DNA of 64,000 nt from Streptomyces zhihengii (GTDB taxonomy: Bacteria > Actinomycetota > Actinomycetes > Streptomycetales > Streptomycetaceae). Position numbers and translations under genes: made by a program. The notes beneath the pieces were generated by a model. It did no database searches, was not told the DNA's origin, and saw only the letters and a list, made by a program, of their open reading frames with translations. The stretch is taken from NCBI RefSeq assembly GCF_016919245.1, contig NZ_JAFEJA010000002.1, positions 498,501 through 562,500 of the forward strand, read 5' to 3'. This document shows, in pieces, positions 56,201 to 64,000 of the stretch. Each line of letters starts with the position of its first letter. Positions within the stretch are counted from its first letter, which is position 1.

Positions 56201-59200
56201 ACGAGAAGACCACGAACAGATCCAGCGGCAGCTCCCGCGTCAGCTCGTCCAGGCACTTCGTCCCCTCGACCTTGGCGCGCAGCACCGTGGTGAACGCCTC
56301 CGAAGTGGCGTCCTCCAGCGGCTGCGGAACGTCGAGTCCGGCCGCGTGCACGACACCGGTCAGCGGCCACTCGGCGGGCACATCCGCGACGACCCGCGCG
56401 AGGGCGGCCCGGTCGGCCACGTCGCACGCGGCCACCGTCACCCGAGCGCCCAGAGCGACGAGTTCCTCCACCAGGCCGTCGGGCGCGACGCCGCCACGGC
56501 TGGTCAGCACCAGATGCGGCACACCCCGGCCCGCCAGCCACCGGGCCACCTCGGAGCCGAGCGCCCCCGTGCCACCGGTGACCAGGACCGTGCCCGAGGG
56601 CTGCCAGCCCGCACCGGCCACGGCCGCAGGCCTCGCACGCACCAGCCGCCGGCCGTACACACCGGAACTGCGGATCGCGATCTGATCCTCACCGCCGCCG
56701 GCGGCCAGCACACCCGCGAGCCGGGCACCCGCCCGTGCGTCCACGACCTCGGGCAGGTCGACGAGACCGCCCCAGCGGGCCGGCACCTCAAGTGCCGCGA
56801 CCCGCCCCAGACCCCACACCGTCGCCAGGTCCGGGTTCTCGATCCGGTCGGAACCGCCGACCGACACCGCGCCCCGTGTCAGCACCCACAACGGCACCAG
56901 CACCGGGCCCAGACGCTGCACCACGGCCAGCGTCTCGGCCAGATCATCGGCGACCAGCACCACACCGGCCAGCTCGGGCAGCTCCGCCACCTCCTCCAGC
57001 GACACGCCGATCACGGTCGCGCCTGCGGTGGTGAGGGCGGTGGTGAGGGCGGTGGTGATGTCGGTGTCCTCGGGTCCGATGAGGGCCCAGGTGCCGGTCA
57101 GTGGTGTCGGCTGGTGGGTGTCGAGTGGTGTCCAGGTGATGCGGTAGCGCCAGGAGTCGGTTCGGGAGCGTTCGCGTCGGCGTCGTCGCCAGGCGGAGAG
57201 GACGGGGAGGACGTCGCCGAGTGCGGTGGGGGTTTCGGGGAGGTCGAGTTCGGTGGCGAGTTGCTGGAGGTCTTCGCGTTCGACGGCGTCCCAGAATCCG
57301 GTTTCGGTGGTGGGGGTGGTGAGGGTGTCGGGTGCGGGTTCGGGCCAGTAGCGCTTGTGTTGGAAGGGGTAGGTGGGGAGGGTGATGACGCGTCCGCCCC
57401 AGCCGGTGTGCAGGGTCGTCCAGTCGACGGTGGCGCCGGAGGTCCACAGGCGGCTGAGTGCGGTGAGGGCGGTGTCGGTCTCGTCGCGGTCCTTGCGCAG
57501 GACGGTGGCGAACACGGCGTCGGTGGTGGTGTGCTGGGCCATGCCGGAGAGGACCCCGTCCGGGCCGAGCTCCAGGCAGCGCGTGACGCCTTGTGCGGCG
57601 AGGGCGGTGACGCCGTCGGCGAAGCGGACGGTGTTGCGGATCTGACGGAGCCAGTAGTCCGGTTCCTGCATCAGCCCCGGTTCGGCGACGGCGCCGGTCA
57701 GGTTGGAGACGACGGGGATCTGCGCGGGGTGGAACGTCAGCCCTGCCAGCGTGTCCGCGAAGTCGTCCAGCATGGGTTCCATGAGGGCGGAGTGGAACGC
57801 GTGCGACACGGTGAGGACGGTGAACTTGCGTCCCTGTTGGGCGCAGTGGGTGGTGTAGCGCTCGATGGCGTCGAGGCTGCCGGAGAGGACGACGGAGTCG
57901 GGGCCGTTGACCGCGGCGATGTCCAGGCCGGAGTCGGCGACGTCCGCCTCGGTGGCCTGGACGGCGAGCATGCCGCCACCGGCGGGCAGCGCCTGCATCA
58001 GGCGGCCGCGCTCGGCGACCAGCACGCACGCGTCGTCGAGGTCGAGGATGCCCGCGACGTGCGCGGCGCTGATCTCGCCCAGCGAGTGGCCGAGCAGGAC
58101 GTCCGGGGTGACGCCCCAGGACTCGACGAGGCGGAAGAGGGCGACTTCGAGGGCGAAGAGGCCGGCCTGCGCCCACATGGTCCGGTCGAGGTCGGTTCCG
58201 TCGGTCAGAACGTCGCGCAGGGGGCGTTCGAGGCGCAGGTCGAGGCGGGCGCAGACCGCGTCGAAGGCGTCGGCGAACACCGGGAACTGCTCGTAGAGCC
58301 CCAGGCCCATGCCGGCGCGCTGCGATCCCTGACCCGTGAACAGGAACGCCGTCCGGCCCTCGGTGGCGACGTCGGAGGCGAGGGTGGTGTCCTTCGTCAG
58401 GACTGCGCGGTGCTCCAGTGCGCTGCGGGTGGTCGCGAGGGACCAGCCGATGTCCACCGGGTTCAGCTCCGGGCGCTCCGCGACGAACTCCCGCAGCCGC
58501 TCGACCTGTGCCCGCAGTGCGGTCTCGGTCTTCGCCGACACCAGCCACGGCACGGGTCCGGGGGTGGGTGCCGTCGCGGATTCCTGAGCAGGCCGCGGTT
58601 CAGGTGCTTGTTCGAGGATGACGTGGGCGTTGGTGCCGCTGATGCCGAAGGACGACACCGCCGCGCGGCGCGGAAGGTCACCGGTTTTGGGCCAGGGGCG
58701 TGGTTCGGTGAGGAGTTCCACCGCGCCCGCCGACCAGTCCACCTGGGTCGACGGCTCGTCCACGTGCAGGGTCGGGGGCAGCACGCCGTGCCGCAGGGCC
58801 ATCACCGTCTTGATGACGCCGGCGACTCCTGCGGCGGCCTGGGTGTGGGCGATGTTGGACTTGACGGATCCGATCCACAGCGGTTCGCCTTCGGTGCCCC
58901 GGTCCTGGCCGTAGGTGGCGAGGAGTGCCTGGGCCTCGATGGGGTCGCCGAGGGGGGTGCCGGTGCCGTGGGCCTCGACCATGTCGATGTCCGCGGTGGT
59001 GAGGCGGGCGTTGGCGAGGGCCTGGCGGATGACCCGCTGCTGGGCGGGGCCGTTGGGTGCGCTGAGGCCGTTGGAGGCGCCGTCCTGGTTCACGGCGCTG
59101 CCCCTGAGGACGGCGAGGACGTGGTGCCCGTTGCGCCGTGCGTCGGAGAGCCGTTCGACCAGCAGCAGGCCGACGCCTTCGCCCCAGCCCATGCCGTCGG

Positions 59201-62200
59201 ATCCGGCGGCGAAAGCCTTGCACCGGCCGTCGGAGGCCAGTCCGCCCTGCCGGTCGAACTCCGCGAAGACTCCCGCGTTGATCATCACGGTCACGCCTCC
59301 GGCGAGGGCGAGGTCGCATTCCCCGGTCCGCAGTGCCTGGGCGGCCAGGTGCAGGGCGACCAGGGAGGAGGAGCAGGCGGTGTCGACGGTGACGGCGGGG
59401 CCTTCGAGGCCGAAGGTGTAGGCGACGCGGCCGGACATCACGCTGGTCGCGTTGCCGGTCAGCAGGTGTCCTTCCGCGCCTTGCGGCATCTGCATGCCGG
59501 TGCCGTATCCGGAGGTGGTGCCGCCGACGAACACGCCGGTGGACGTGCCGCGCAGGACCGCCGGGTCGACCGACGCCGATTCGAACGTCTCCCAGGCCGC
59601 TTCCAGGAGCAGCCGCTGCTGGGGGTCCATCGCGAGGGCCTCGCGCGGGCTGATCCCGAACAGGCCGGCGTCGAAGTCGGCGGCGGTGTCGAGGAACGCG
59701 CCTTGGCCGGCCAGTGCGGCGGGCCAGCCCCGGTCCGTGGGGAAGGGGCCGACGGCGTCGCGCGCGTCCTCCACCAGGTTCCACAGCGCCCCGGGTGAGG
59801 TGACGCCGCCGGGGAAGCGGCAGGCCATGCCGACGATCGCGACCGGCTCGTCCACCGCCACGGCCGTGGGCACCGTCTGCGCGGGTGCCGCGGCCGCGCC
59901 GCCGTCGAGGTGGGTCAGGAGGAAGTCGGTCAGGACGAGCGGGGTGGGGTGGTCGAAGACCAGGGTCGCGGGCAGCCGCAGACCGGTCGCCGACTGAAGA
60001 CGGTTGCGGACCTCGACGGCCATCAGCGAGTCGAAGCCCAGATCCCGGAACGCCCTGGAGGGCTCCACGGCCTCCACGTCGGCGTGTCCCAGCACCGCCG
60101 CCGCGTGTGTCCGCACGAGTTCCGCGACCAGCTTCCGCCGCTGTCCGGCGGGAACGGAGGCAAGGCGCTGCCGCAGGCCCGCCGAACCCGCGGTTTCCTG
60201 CCCCTCCTCCAGCGACTCCGCAGAGGCGAGAGCCTCGGGCAGTGCGGAGAGCAGTGCGCTGGGGCGGATCGCGGTGAACGAGGGCGTGAAGACGGGCCAG
60301 TCGATGTCGGCGACGGTCAGGTGCGACTCTCCGGCGTCGACGGCGGCCGCCAGGGCCCGCATCGCCGACGTCGGGTCCATCGGGACCAGCCCGCGCCGGC
60401 GCAGTTGCTCCAGCGCACCGCCCCGGACGGCCATTCCGGCACCGTCCCAGGCTCCCCACGCCACCGACGTCCCGGCCAGCCCGCGCTCACGGCGCCGCTC
60501 GACCCAGGCGTCCAGGAACGCATTACCCGCCGCATACGCGGCCTGGCCTCCGCTGCCCCAGACAGCGGCACCCGAGGAGAACACCACGAACAACTGAAGC
60601 GGCAACCCCTCCGTCAGCTCGTCCAGGTGCACGGTCCCGTCGACCTTGGCCCGCAGGACCGATGAGAACTCTTGTGGGGTGACATCGTCGAGCAGTTGCG
60701 GCGCGTCGAGTCCGGCCGCGTGGACGATGCCGGTCAACGGCACGTCGACGGGCACATCCGCGAGGACCCGCGCGAGAGCGTCGCGGTCGGCGACGTCGCA
60801 CGCGGCGACCGTCACCCGAGCGCCCAGGGTGGCCAGTTCCTCGACGAGACCGTCGGGGGCCACGCCGGTGCGGCTGGTCAGCACCAGATGCGGCACGCCC
60901 CGCCCGGCCAGCCAACGTGCCACTTCGGAACCGAGCGCCCCGGTGCCGCCGGTGATCAGGACGGTGCCCGACGGGGGCCATCCCGCATCGGTCACCGCCG
61001 CAGGTGTCGCCCGGACGAGGCGGCGGCCGAACAGGCCGGACCCGCGGACCGCGATCTGGTCCTCCCCGTGACCGGCGGCGAGGACGGCGGCAAGCCGGTC
61101 ACCCGCCCGCGCATCGATGGTCTCGGGCAGGTCGACGAGACCGCCCCAGCGCTGCGGATACTCCAGCGCCGCGACCCGGCCCAGACCCCACACCGCCGCC
61201 TGCACCGGATCACCCGCACGATCCGACGCACCCACAGCCACAGCGCCCCGCGTCACCACCCACAACGGCGCACCCGACCCCGCATCGCCCAACGCGCGCA
61301 GCAGTACCACCACACCCGCGAGCTCCTCGGACACCACCGAGGCCGCGCCGGTCACCAGCACCACACCGGACACGTCCCCGAGCGCCGTGATCCGCTCCGC
61401 CAGCACATCCCGCTGCGACAGCGCGTCCACCGGCAGACCCACCACCGAGGCACCCGCACCCGACAGCGCCGCGACCACCCCATCGTCCACCCGGCCCGCC
61501 ACCACCCACGTGCCGGACAGCCCCACGGACGCCGGAAGACCGGCCAGCGGACTCCACGTCACCCGGTAACGCCAGGTGTCGACCATCGAACGCTGACGGC
61601 GTTCGCGCCGCCACGACGCCAGCGCCGGGACCACCGACCCCAGCACCCCCGGCGCCTCCGACAGTTGCAGGGTGCCCGCGAGTTCGTCCAGGTCCTCCCG
61701 CTCGACGGCATCCCAGAAACGGGACTCCACCGGGTCGCCGGCGGCCCCCTGAACCGGCAGTACCGGGGCGTCCAGCCAGTACCGCTGGCGCTGGAACGCG
61801 TAGGTCGGCAGCGCCACACGACGACCCGTCAGGACCGTCGTCCAGTCCACGTCGACGCCCGCGACCCACGCCTCGCCGAGCGCGGACAGCACCCGGCGCA
61901 GCCCGCCCTCGTCCCGGCGCAGGGTGCCGAACACGGCGGCGTCGGTGCCGGTCGCGTCGACGGTCTCCTCGATCCCAACCGTCAACACCGGGTGGGCGCT
62001 GACCTCGATGAACGTGCGCATGCCCTGGTCGAGCAGAGACCTGACCGCGGTCTCGAACTCCACCGTGGAACGCAGGTTGTCGAACCAGTACTGAGCATCC
62101 AGTGCGCCGTCGACGGCGGCACCGGTCAGCGTGGAGAACATCGCCACCGAACCAACCGCCGGACGCACCTCCGCCAGATCCGTCAGGATCCGCTCCCGCA

Positions 62201-64000
62201 ACTCCTCCATCTGCGGCGAATGCGACGCATAGTCCACCGGAATCCGCCGCGCACGGATCTCGCGCCGCTCACACTCCGCCACCAACTCGTCCAGCGCCTC
62301 AACAGAACCGGAAACCACCGTCGACGACGGGCCGTTCACCGCCGCCACGGACACATGCCCGTTCAGGCCGGAGGCCAGCTCCTCAACCACCGCGCGCCCG
62401 GCCGCGACGGACACCATGCCGCCACCACCCGCGACCGCCAGCAACGCCCGCGACCGCAGAGCCACCACCCGAGCCGCATCCTCCAACGACAACCAGCCCG
62501 ACACACACGCCGCGGCGATCTCACCCTGCGAATGCCCGACCACCACCGACGGCGAGACACCAGCCGACCGCCAGACCTCGGCCAGCGACACCATCACCGC
62601 CCACAACACCGGCTGGATCACATCCACCCGGTCCAACGGCTCATCGTTCAACAGCACAGCCGTCAACGACCAGTCCACATGCGGCGCCAACGCGGCCTCG
62701 CACGCCACCAGCCGCTCCCGGAACACCGGAGACGACTCCCACAACTCCCGCGCCATCCCCAGCCACTGAGACCCCTGACCCGGGAACACGAACACCACAC
62801 CACCACCGGCAGCAGCACCGGCTCCGGTGGCAGCGGACAGGCCGGTGAGGAGCTCGTCCCGGCCCTCACCCACCACCACGGCACGGTGCTCCAGCGCGGC
62901 CCGGCCCGTCGCCAGCGACCAGCCCACATCCGCCGGAGCCAGCTCCGGCCGCTCCGCCACGAACGACCGCAACCCCTCGACCTGCGCCCGCAACCCCGCC
63001 TCGGACCCCGCCGACACCACCCACGGCACCGGCCCCGGCCCCGACACCGGCCCCGACATCGGCAGCGGCCCCGGCGCAGGGGTCTGCCCGGGATCCTGAG
63101 CGGGCTCGGACGCAGGTGCCTGTTCGAGCACCACGTGCGCGTTCGTGCCGGACATGCCGAACGACGACACCGCCGCACGCCGCGGACGACCCACCTCAGG
63201 CCACGAACGCGCCCGCGCCAGCAACTCCACCGCGCCGACGGACCAGTCCACGTGCGGTGACGGCTCGTCGACGTGCAGCGTCGCCGGCAGGACGCCGTGC
63301 CGCATCGCCATGACCATCTTGATCACACCCGCGACACCGGCCGCGGACTGGGTGTGGCCGATGTTCGACTTGATCGAACCGAGCCACAGCGGCTCGCCGT
63401 CCTCGCCGCGCTCCCGGCCGTAGGTCGCCAGCAGTGACTGGGCCTCGATCGGGTCGCCGAGCCGCGTGCCGGTGCCGTGGGCCTCGACGGCGTCCACGTC
63501 CGCGCCCGTGAGCTGTGCGTTCGCCAGTGCCTGGCGGATCACCCGCTGCTGCGACGGACCGTTCGGCGCCGTCAGACCGTTCGACGCACCGTCCTGGTTG
63601 ATCGCGCTGCCCCGCACGACCGCCAGCACCTCGTGCCCGTTCCGCCGGGCATCCGACAGCCGCTCCAGCATCACCAGGCCGACGCCCTCGGACCAGCCCG
63701 TGCCGTCCGCCGCCGCCGAGAAGGCCTTGCAGCGGCCGTCCGACGCCAGTCCGTCCTGCCGGTCGAACTCGACGAACGCACCCGGCGTGGCCATCACCGT
63801 CACGCCTCCGGCCAGCGCCATGTCGCACTCACCGCTGTGCAGCGCCTGCGCCGCCAGATGCAGGGCCACCAGCGACGACGAACACGCCGTGTCCACCGTC
63901 ACCGCCGGGCCCTCCAGCCCGAACGAGTAGGCGATGCGGCCCGAGATCACGCTGTTCGCCGTCCCGGTGAGGAGGTGTCCCTCCGCACCCGGTACTCCTG
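50232..64000 (-). CDS. Terminal type I polyketide synthase with thioesterase (PKS-D), 5' end cut off by the window
   Basis: The frame is open to the right edge, and the visible part starts inside a KS ([12 protein letters not shown]...), so the N-terminus and possibly more modules lie outside. Visible order: KS(partial)-AT-KR-ACP, KS-AT-KR-ACP, KS-AT-KR(dead)-ACP-TE, about 4589 residues. The thioesterase makes this the last protein of the line; it should release and cyclise the chain. Extenders read as methylmalonyl, malonyl, malonyl. The last KR has lost all four catalytic residues, so C3 should stay a ketone. The stop at 50232 converges on P450-2. Although it releases the product, the gene lies upstream of PKS-C on the same strand, so gene order and chain order are not colinear across the whole locus. 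Confidence 0.95.
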   Translation of the reverse strand, partial: GVPGAEGHLLTGTANSVISGRIAYSFGLEGPAVTVDTACSSSLVALHLAAQALHSGECDMALAGGVTVMATPGAFVEFDRQDGLASDGRCKAFSAAADGTGWSEGVGLVMLERLSDARRNGHEVLAVVRGSAINQDGASNGLTAPNGPSQQRVIRQALANAQLTGADVDAVEAHGTGTRLGDPIEAQSLLATYGRERGEDGEPLWLGSIKSNIGHTQSAAGVAGVIKMVMAMRHGVLPATLHVDEPSPHVDWSVGAVELLARARSWPEVGRPRRAAVSSFGMSGTNAHVVLEQAPASEPAQDPGQTPAPGPLPMSGPVSGPGPVPWVVSAGSEAGLRAQVEGLRSFVAERPELAPADVGWSLATGRAALEHRAVVVGEGRDELLTGLSAATGAGAAAGGGVVFVFPGQGSQWLGMARELWESSPVFRERLVACEAALAPHVDWSLTAVLLNDEPLDRVDVIQPVLWAVMVSLAEVWRSAGVSPSVVVGHSQGEIAAACVSGWLSLEDAARVVALRSRALLAVAGGGGMVSVAAGRAVVEELASGLNGHVSVAAVNGPSSTVVSGSVEALDELVAECERREIRARRIPVDYASHSPQMEELRERILTDLAEVRPAVGSVAMFSTLTGAAVDGALDAQYWFDNLRSTVEFETAVRSLLDQGMRTFIEVSAHPVLTVGIEETVDATGTDAAVFGTLRRDEGGLRRVLSALGEAWVAGVDVDWTTVLTGRRVALPTYAFQRQRYWLDAPVLPVQGAAGDPVESRFWDAVEREDLDELAGTLQLSEAPGVLGSVVPALASWRRERRQRSMVDTWRYRVTWSPLAGLPASVGLSGTWVVAGRVDDGVVAALSGAGASVVGLPVDALSQRDVLAERITALGDVSGVVLVTGAASVVSEELAGVVVLLRALGDAGSGAPLWVVTRGAVAVGASDRAGDPVQAAVWGLGRVAALEYPQRWGGLVDLPETIDARAGDRLAAVLAAGHGEDQIAVRGSGLFGRRLVRATPAAVTDAGWPPSGTVLITGGTGALGSEVARWLAGRGVPHLVLTSRTGVAPDGLVEELATLGARVTVAACDVADRDALARVLADVPVDVPLTGIVHAAGLDAPQLLDDVTPQEFSSVLRAKVDGTVHLDELTEGLPLQLFVVFSSGAAVWGSGGQAAYAAGNAFLDAWVERRRERGLAGTSVAWGAWDGAGMAVRGGALEQLRRRGLVPMDPTSAMRALAAAVDAGESHLTVADIDWPVFTPSFTAIRPSALLSALPEALASAESLEEGQETAGSAGLRQRLASVPAGQRRKLVAELVRTHAAAVLGHADVEAVEPSRAFRDLGFDSLMAVEVRNRLQSATGLRLPATLVFDHPTPLVLTDFLLTHLDGGAAAAPAQTVPTAVAVDEPVAIVGMACRFPGGVTSPGALWNLVEDARDAVGPFPTDRGWPAALAGQGAFLDTAADFDAGLFGISPREALAMDPQQRLLLEAAWETFESASVDPAVLRGTSTGVFVGGTTSGYGTGMQMPQGAEGHLLTGNATSVMSGRVAYTFGLEGPAVTVDTACSSSLVALHLAAQALRTGECDLALAGGVTVMINAGVFAEFDRQGGLASDGRCKAFAAGSDGMGWGEGVGLLLVERLSDARRNGHHVLAVLRGSAVNQDGASNGLSAPNGPAQQRVIRQALANARLTTADIDMVEAHGTGTPLGDPIEAQALLATYGQDRGTEGEPLWIGSVKSNIAHTQAAAGVAGVIKTVMALRHGVLPPTLHVDEPSTQVDWSAGAVELLTEPRPWPKTGDLPRRAAVSSFGISGTNAHVILEQAPEPRPAQESATAPTPGPVPWLVSAKTETALRAQVERLREFVAERPELNPVDIGWSLATTRSALEHRAVLTKDTTLASDVATEGRTAFLFTGQGSQRAGMGLGLYEQFPVFADAFDAVCARLDLRLERPLRDVLTDGTDLDRTMWAQAGLFALEVALFRLVESWGVTPDVLLGHSLGEISAAHVAGILDLDDACVLVAERGRLMQALPAGGGMLAVQATEADVADSGLDIAAVNGPDSVVLSGSLDAIERYTTHCAQQGRKFTVLTVSHAFHSALMEPMLDDFADTLAGLTFHPAQIPVVSNLTGAVAEPGLMQEPDYWLRQIRNTVRFADGVTALAAQGVTRCLELGPDGVLSGMAQHTTTDAVFATVLRKDRDETDTALTALSRLWTSGATVDWTTLHTGWGGRVITLPTYPFQHKRYWPEPAPDTLTTPTTETGFWDAVEREDLQQLATELDLPETPTALGDVLPVLSAWRRRRRERSRTDSWRYRITWTPLDTHQPTPLTGTWALIGPEDTDITTALTTALTTAGATVIGVSLEEVAELPELAGVVLVADDLAETLAVVQRLGPVLVPLWVLTRGAVSVGGSDRIENPDLATVWGLGRVAALEVPARWGGLVDLPEVVDARAGARLAGVLAAGGGEDQIAIRSSGVYGRRLVRARPAAVAGAGWQPSGTVLVTGGTGALGSEVARWLAGRGVPHLVLTSRGGVAPDGLVEELVALGARVTVAACDVADRAALARVVADVPAEWPLTGVVHAAGLDVPQPLEDATSEAFTTVLRAKVEGTKCLDELTRELPLDLFVVFSSVSATWGSGGQSPYAAGNAFLDAWVQHRRDRGLPGTSVAWGPWAGGGMATPDETEDYLRRHGLMPMDPGLAIRSLAQAVDAQESNLTVADINWAVFGPRFTAYRSSPLLADHLEAAELLQSAPGGEPEAELLRKFASAPAEQRSRMLLDLVREQAAGVLGHAGPQEVEPDRAFRDLGFDSLMAVEMRNLLSGFTGLAHPATLVFDYPTPLSLARHLAELLAGEESDAGAGAPTSWKSVDEPLAIVGMACRFPGGTTTPERLWDLVVGGGDAMSAFPTDRGWPEGVFGTYTPIGGFVDDADEFDAGLFGISPREALTMDPQQRLLLETAWETFESAGMDPRSLRGRSVGVFAGTNGQDYMHLLAVSDDQGDGHAAVGNAAAVLSGRISYVFGLEGPAVTVDTACSSSLVALHWAGQALRSGECELALVGGVTVMATPGAFAEFDRQDGLASDGRCKAFAAAADGTGWGEGAGLLLVERLSDAQRNGHHILAVVRGSAVNQDGASNGLTAPNGPAQQRVIRQALADAQLTGTDVDAVEAHGTGTRLGDPIEAQALLATYGQGRGEGDAPLWLGSVKSNIGHTQAAAGVAGVIKMVMALRHGVLPATLHVDEPSPHVDWSAGAVELLTGNREWPETGRPRRAGVSSFGISGTNAHVILEQAPDRVPVAAARQVPGVVPWVVAAKTEAALGAQVERLRSFVAERPALDPVDVGWSLASTRAALEHRVVLDAGGDVLAAGVAGEGRLAFLFTGQGSQRAGMGLGLYDAFPVFADAFDAVCARLDARLERPLREVLTDGAELDRTMWAQAGLFALEVALFRLVESWGVTPDVLLGHSLGEITAAHVSGILSLDDACVLVAERGRLMQALPAGGGMLAVQATEADVADSGLDIAAVNGPTSVVLSGSLEAVEAYAAHCAGQGIRHNTLTVSHAFHSAHMEPVLEEFGRVLDGLTFHPARIPVVSNLTGAVAEPGLMQDPDYWLRQIRRPVRFADGVTALDAMGVTRYLELGPDGVLSAMVRDITADAVFAAVLRKDRDETDTALTALGRLWTAGVAVDWAKLYAGWGGQVIPLPTYAFQRARYWPEISARTVTGGMVDATFWDAVERGDLEELAGLESALPALSAWRQRHQQRSLLDSWRHRVVWKPVTDLPAVEGSAGTWLVVSSADGPRAGITAALAGVGAAAVSLPVDGAHMTRQVLAERIEQALAGAGRIAGVVSLTALGAPDERAGVAGTLELARALGDAGVDARLWCVTSGAVSTGVSDPVRSPAQALVWGLGRAIDRAGTVPWGGLIDLPEEPADRDWPQFAAALMSGADQLAVRDGQLRQPRLVPDVPNPVTDDKPVRWPESGTVLVVGGTGTIGAGTARRLADEGVRHLLLTGPDGSAAPGAAELVGDLTGRGAQVTVASCAPADRAALAEVVAGVPGERPLAAVVYAPDIAADGEASALTPAGLDVIDRAVAGARNLHELTAGLGLSAFVLLAPAAGVWGDARQAARSAVGAYLDALAAHRRAGGAAAVSVAWGPWTDAVADDPEEPERARDGSLRTMPPELATGVLAMLPDRPDAGVVVADVNWPRFAAAYTVDRDRRLLADLPEVRRLRGIGTVDGGEDPGGFRERLERLPRAERYRATVHLVRAHTAAVLAYPDVEAVEPDREFLELGMSSLTAVELRDALQVAAGVPLGGSVVFEHTTPAALGAHVLHLVLGPDAGDAVAEEAGDAAPRDGGILRTLMREAGRAGKLPKFMELLMEMASYRPRFEEPDELEVAPRPVFLARGDAPMRIVGQCGISAVAGAHEFARFAVPFRGQRDVVALPVPGYRDGELLPAGPDAALGWQARTLLEAVGDNPFVIVGHSGGGLFAHALAYRLEQMGRVPAGVVLVDSYPLDQPVHSEWMDEFSDGMFEREDLSVPMNDVRLTAQAWYGLMFAQFHPREIQAPTLLVRASEPIGEWNLDGDWRASWRLAHEAVDVPGNHLTIMREHGETTAMAVARWLEQLG
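50235..50960 (-). other. Thioesterase domain of PKS-D
   Basis: A C-terminal type I thioesterase of about 240 residues. It has the nucleophile elbow GHSGGG, the Asp in VLVDSYP and the His in PGNHLTIM. A helical linker ([15 protein letters not shown]) precedes it. In this family the Ser takes the finished chain from the last ACP, and an internal hydroxyl or water releases it. Macrolactonisation is likely given the polyol; the nucleophilic hydroxyl cannot be told from here. Confidence 0.9.
51110..55490 (-). other. PKS-D final module: KS-AT(malonyl)-KR(inactive)-ACP
   Basis: KS about 55490-54230 is intact. AT about 53970-53110 has GHSLGE and HAFH. KR about 52170-51600 keeps the Rossmann GGTGTIG but has lost the catalytic tetrad: Lys to Ala (51843-51845), Ser to Pro (51771-51773), Tyr to Arg (51732-51734) and Asn to Gly (51720-51722). 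It should be a structural relic. ACP about 51340-51120 has GMSSL where GxDSL is usual; the phosphopantetheine Ser remains. Outcome: a beta-ketoacyl chain handed to the thioesterase. Confidence 0.9.
55550..59852 (-). other. PKS-D module n-1: KS-AT(malonyl)-KR(A1)-ACP
   Basis: KS about 59852-58600; its third motif reads SNIAHTQ, keeping the His. AT about 58350-57500 has GHSLGE and HAFH. KR about 56590-56040 has [12 protein letters not shown] with the Lys-Ser-Tyr-Asn set and no LDD: A1. ACP about 55760-55560. It should set the C5 hydroxyl. The AT-KR linker is Thr/Pro-rich, with a small tandem repeat and locally different codon use. Confidence 0.87.
57025..57060 (-). repeat. Three tandem 12-bp repeats in an AT-KR linker
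   Basis: GCGGTGGTGAGG at 57025-57036 and 57037-57048, with a third copy at 57049-57060 differing by one base. In frame; on the minus strand they encode Thr-Thr-Ala-Leu units. They lie in the structural subdomain region before the KR of the n-1 module, within a patch of unusual codon use. Confidence 0.8.
59920..64000 (-). other. PKS-D module n-2: KS(partial)-AT(methylmalonyl)-KR(A1)-ACP
   Basis: The KS lacks its N-terminal part, but DTACSSS, EAHGTGT and SNIGHTQ are present. AT about 62800-61940 has RVDVIQP, GHSQGE and YASH: methylmalonyl-CoA. KR about 60970-60410 has [11 protein letters not shown], no LDD, and Lys, Ser, Tyr, Asn: A1 type. ACP about 60130-59930. It should place the methyl at C6 and set the hydroxyl at C7, counting from the carboxyl end. 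The AT and the region before the KR use more GGT/TCT-type codons than neighbouring modules. Confidence 0.87.

Noticed and set aside
50283..59798. Rightward frame of about 3170 codons opposite PKS-D
   Set aside because: Composition typical of antisense PKS, with no recognisable domain; PKS-D on the other strand is unambiguous.

Overview
The window is an internal piece of a modular type I polyketide synthase (PKS) gene cluster. Very high GC, almost exclusive G/C third positions, actinobacterial multimodular PKSs, macrolide-type P450s and a discrete editing thioesterase point to Streptomyces or a close relative. I do not recognise the compound, so no gene symbols are given.

Layout, left to right. 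1-282: no gene, several hairpins. 283-1071 (-): type II thioesterase. 1360-2637 (-): cytochrome P450 (P450-1). 2848-27306 (-): five-module PKS (PKS-A). 27308-31987 (-): one-module PKS (PKS-B). 32006-48682 (-): three-module PKS (PKS-C). 48683-48929: divergent promoter region. 48930-50144 (+): second cytochrome P450 (P450-2). 50145-50231: shared terminator. 50232 to the right edge (-): PKS-D, at least three modules plus a C-terminal thioesterase, cut off inside a ketosynthase. PKS-C, -B and -A are read in that order as one tight operon (gaps of 18 and 1 bp).

Function. All twelve ketosynthases seen have the condensing Cys, and PKS-C starts with a docking helix, so the loading module lies outside the window. 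End-domain types fit a chain order of PKS-C, PKS-B, PKS-A, then eventually PKS-D, whose thioesterase ends the line. Domain reading: C1 malonyl, full reduction; C2 unusual branched extender, hydroxyl; C3 methylmalonyl, alkene; B, A1, A2, A3 malonyl, hydroxyl; A4 malonyl, alkene; A5 malonyl, full reduction; D(n-2) methylmalonyl, hydroxyl; D(n-1) malonyl, hydroxyl; D(n) malonyl with a dead ketoreductase, leaving a ketone. The inferred product is a large, sparsely methylated polyol macrolide with four 1,3-spaced hydroxyls. Near the carboxyl end it would carry a 3-keto, 5-hydroxy, 6-methyl, 7-hydroxy pattern that could close to a C3/C7 hemiketal. The two P450s would oxidise it further.

Regulation. 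A YAGGGGTTG box abuts or overlaps the -35 of three promoters (PKS-C operon, P450-2, thioesterase), and a paired TAGGGG lies before P450-1. No regulator, sugar gene, resistance gene or extender-supply gene is in the window.
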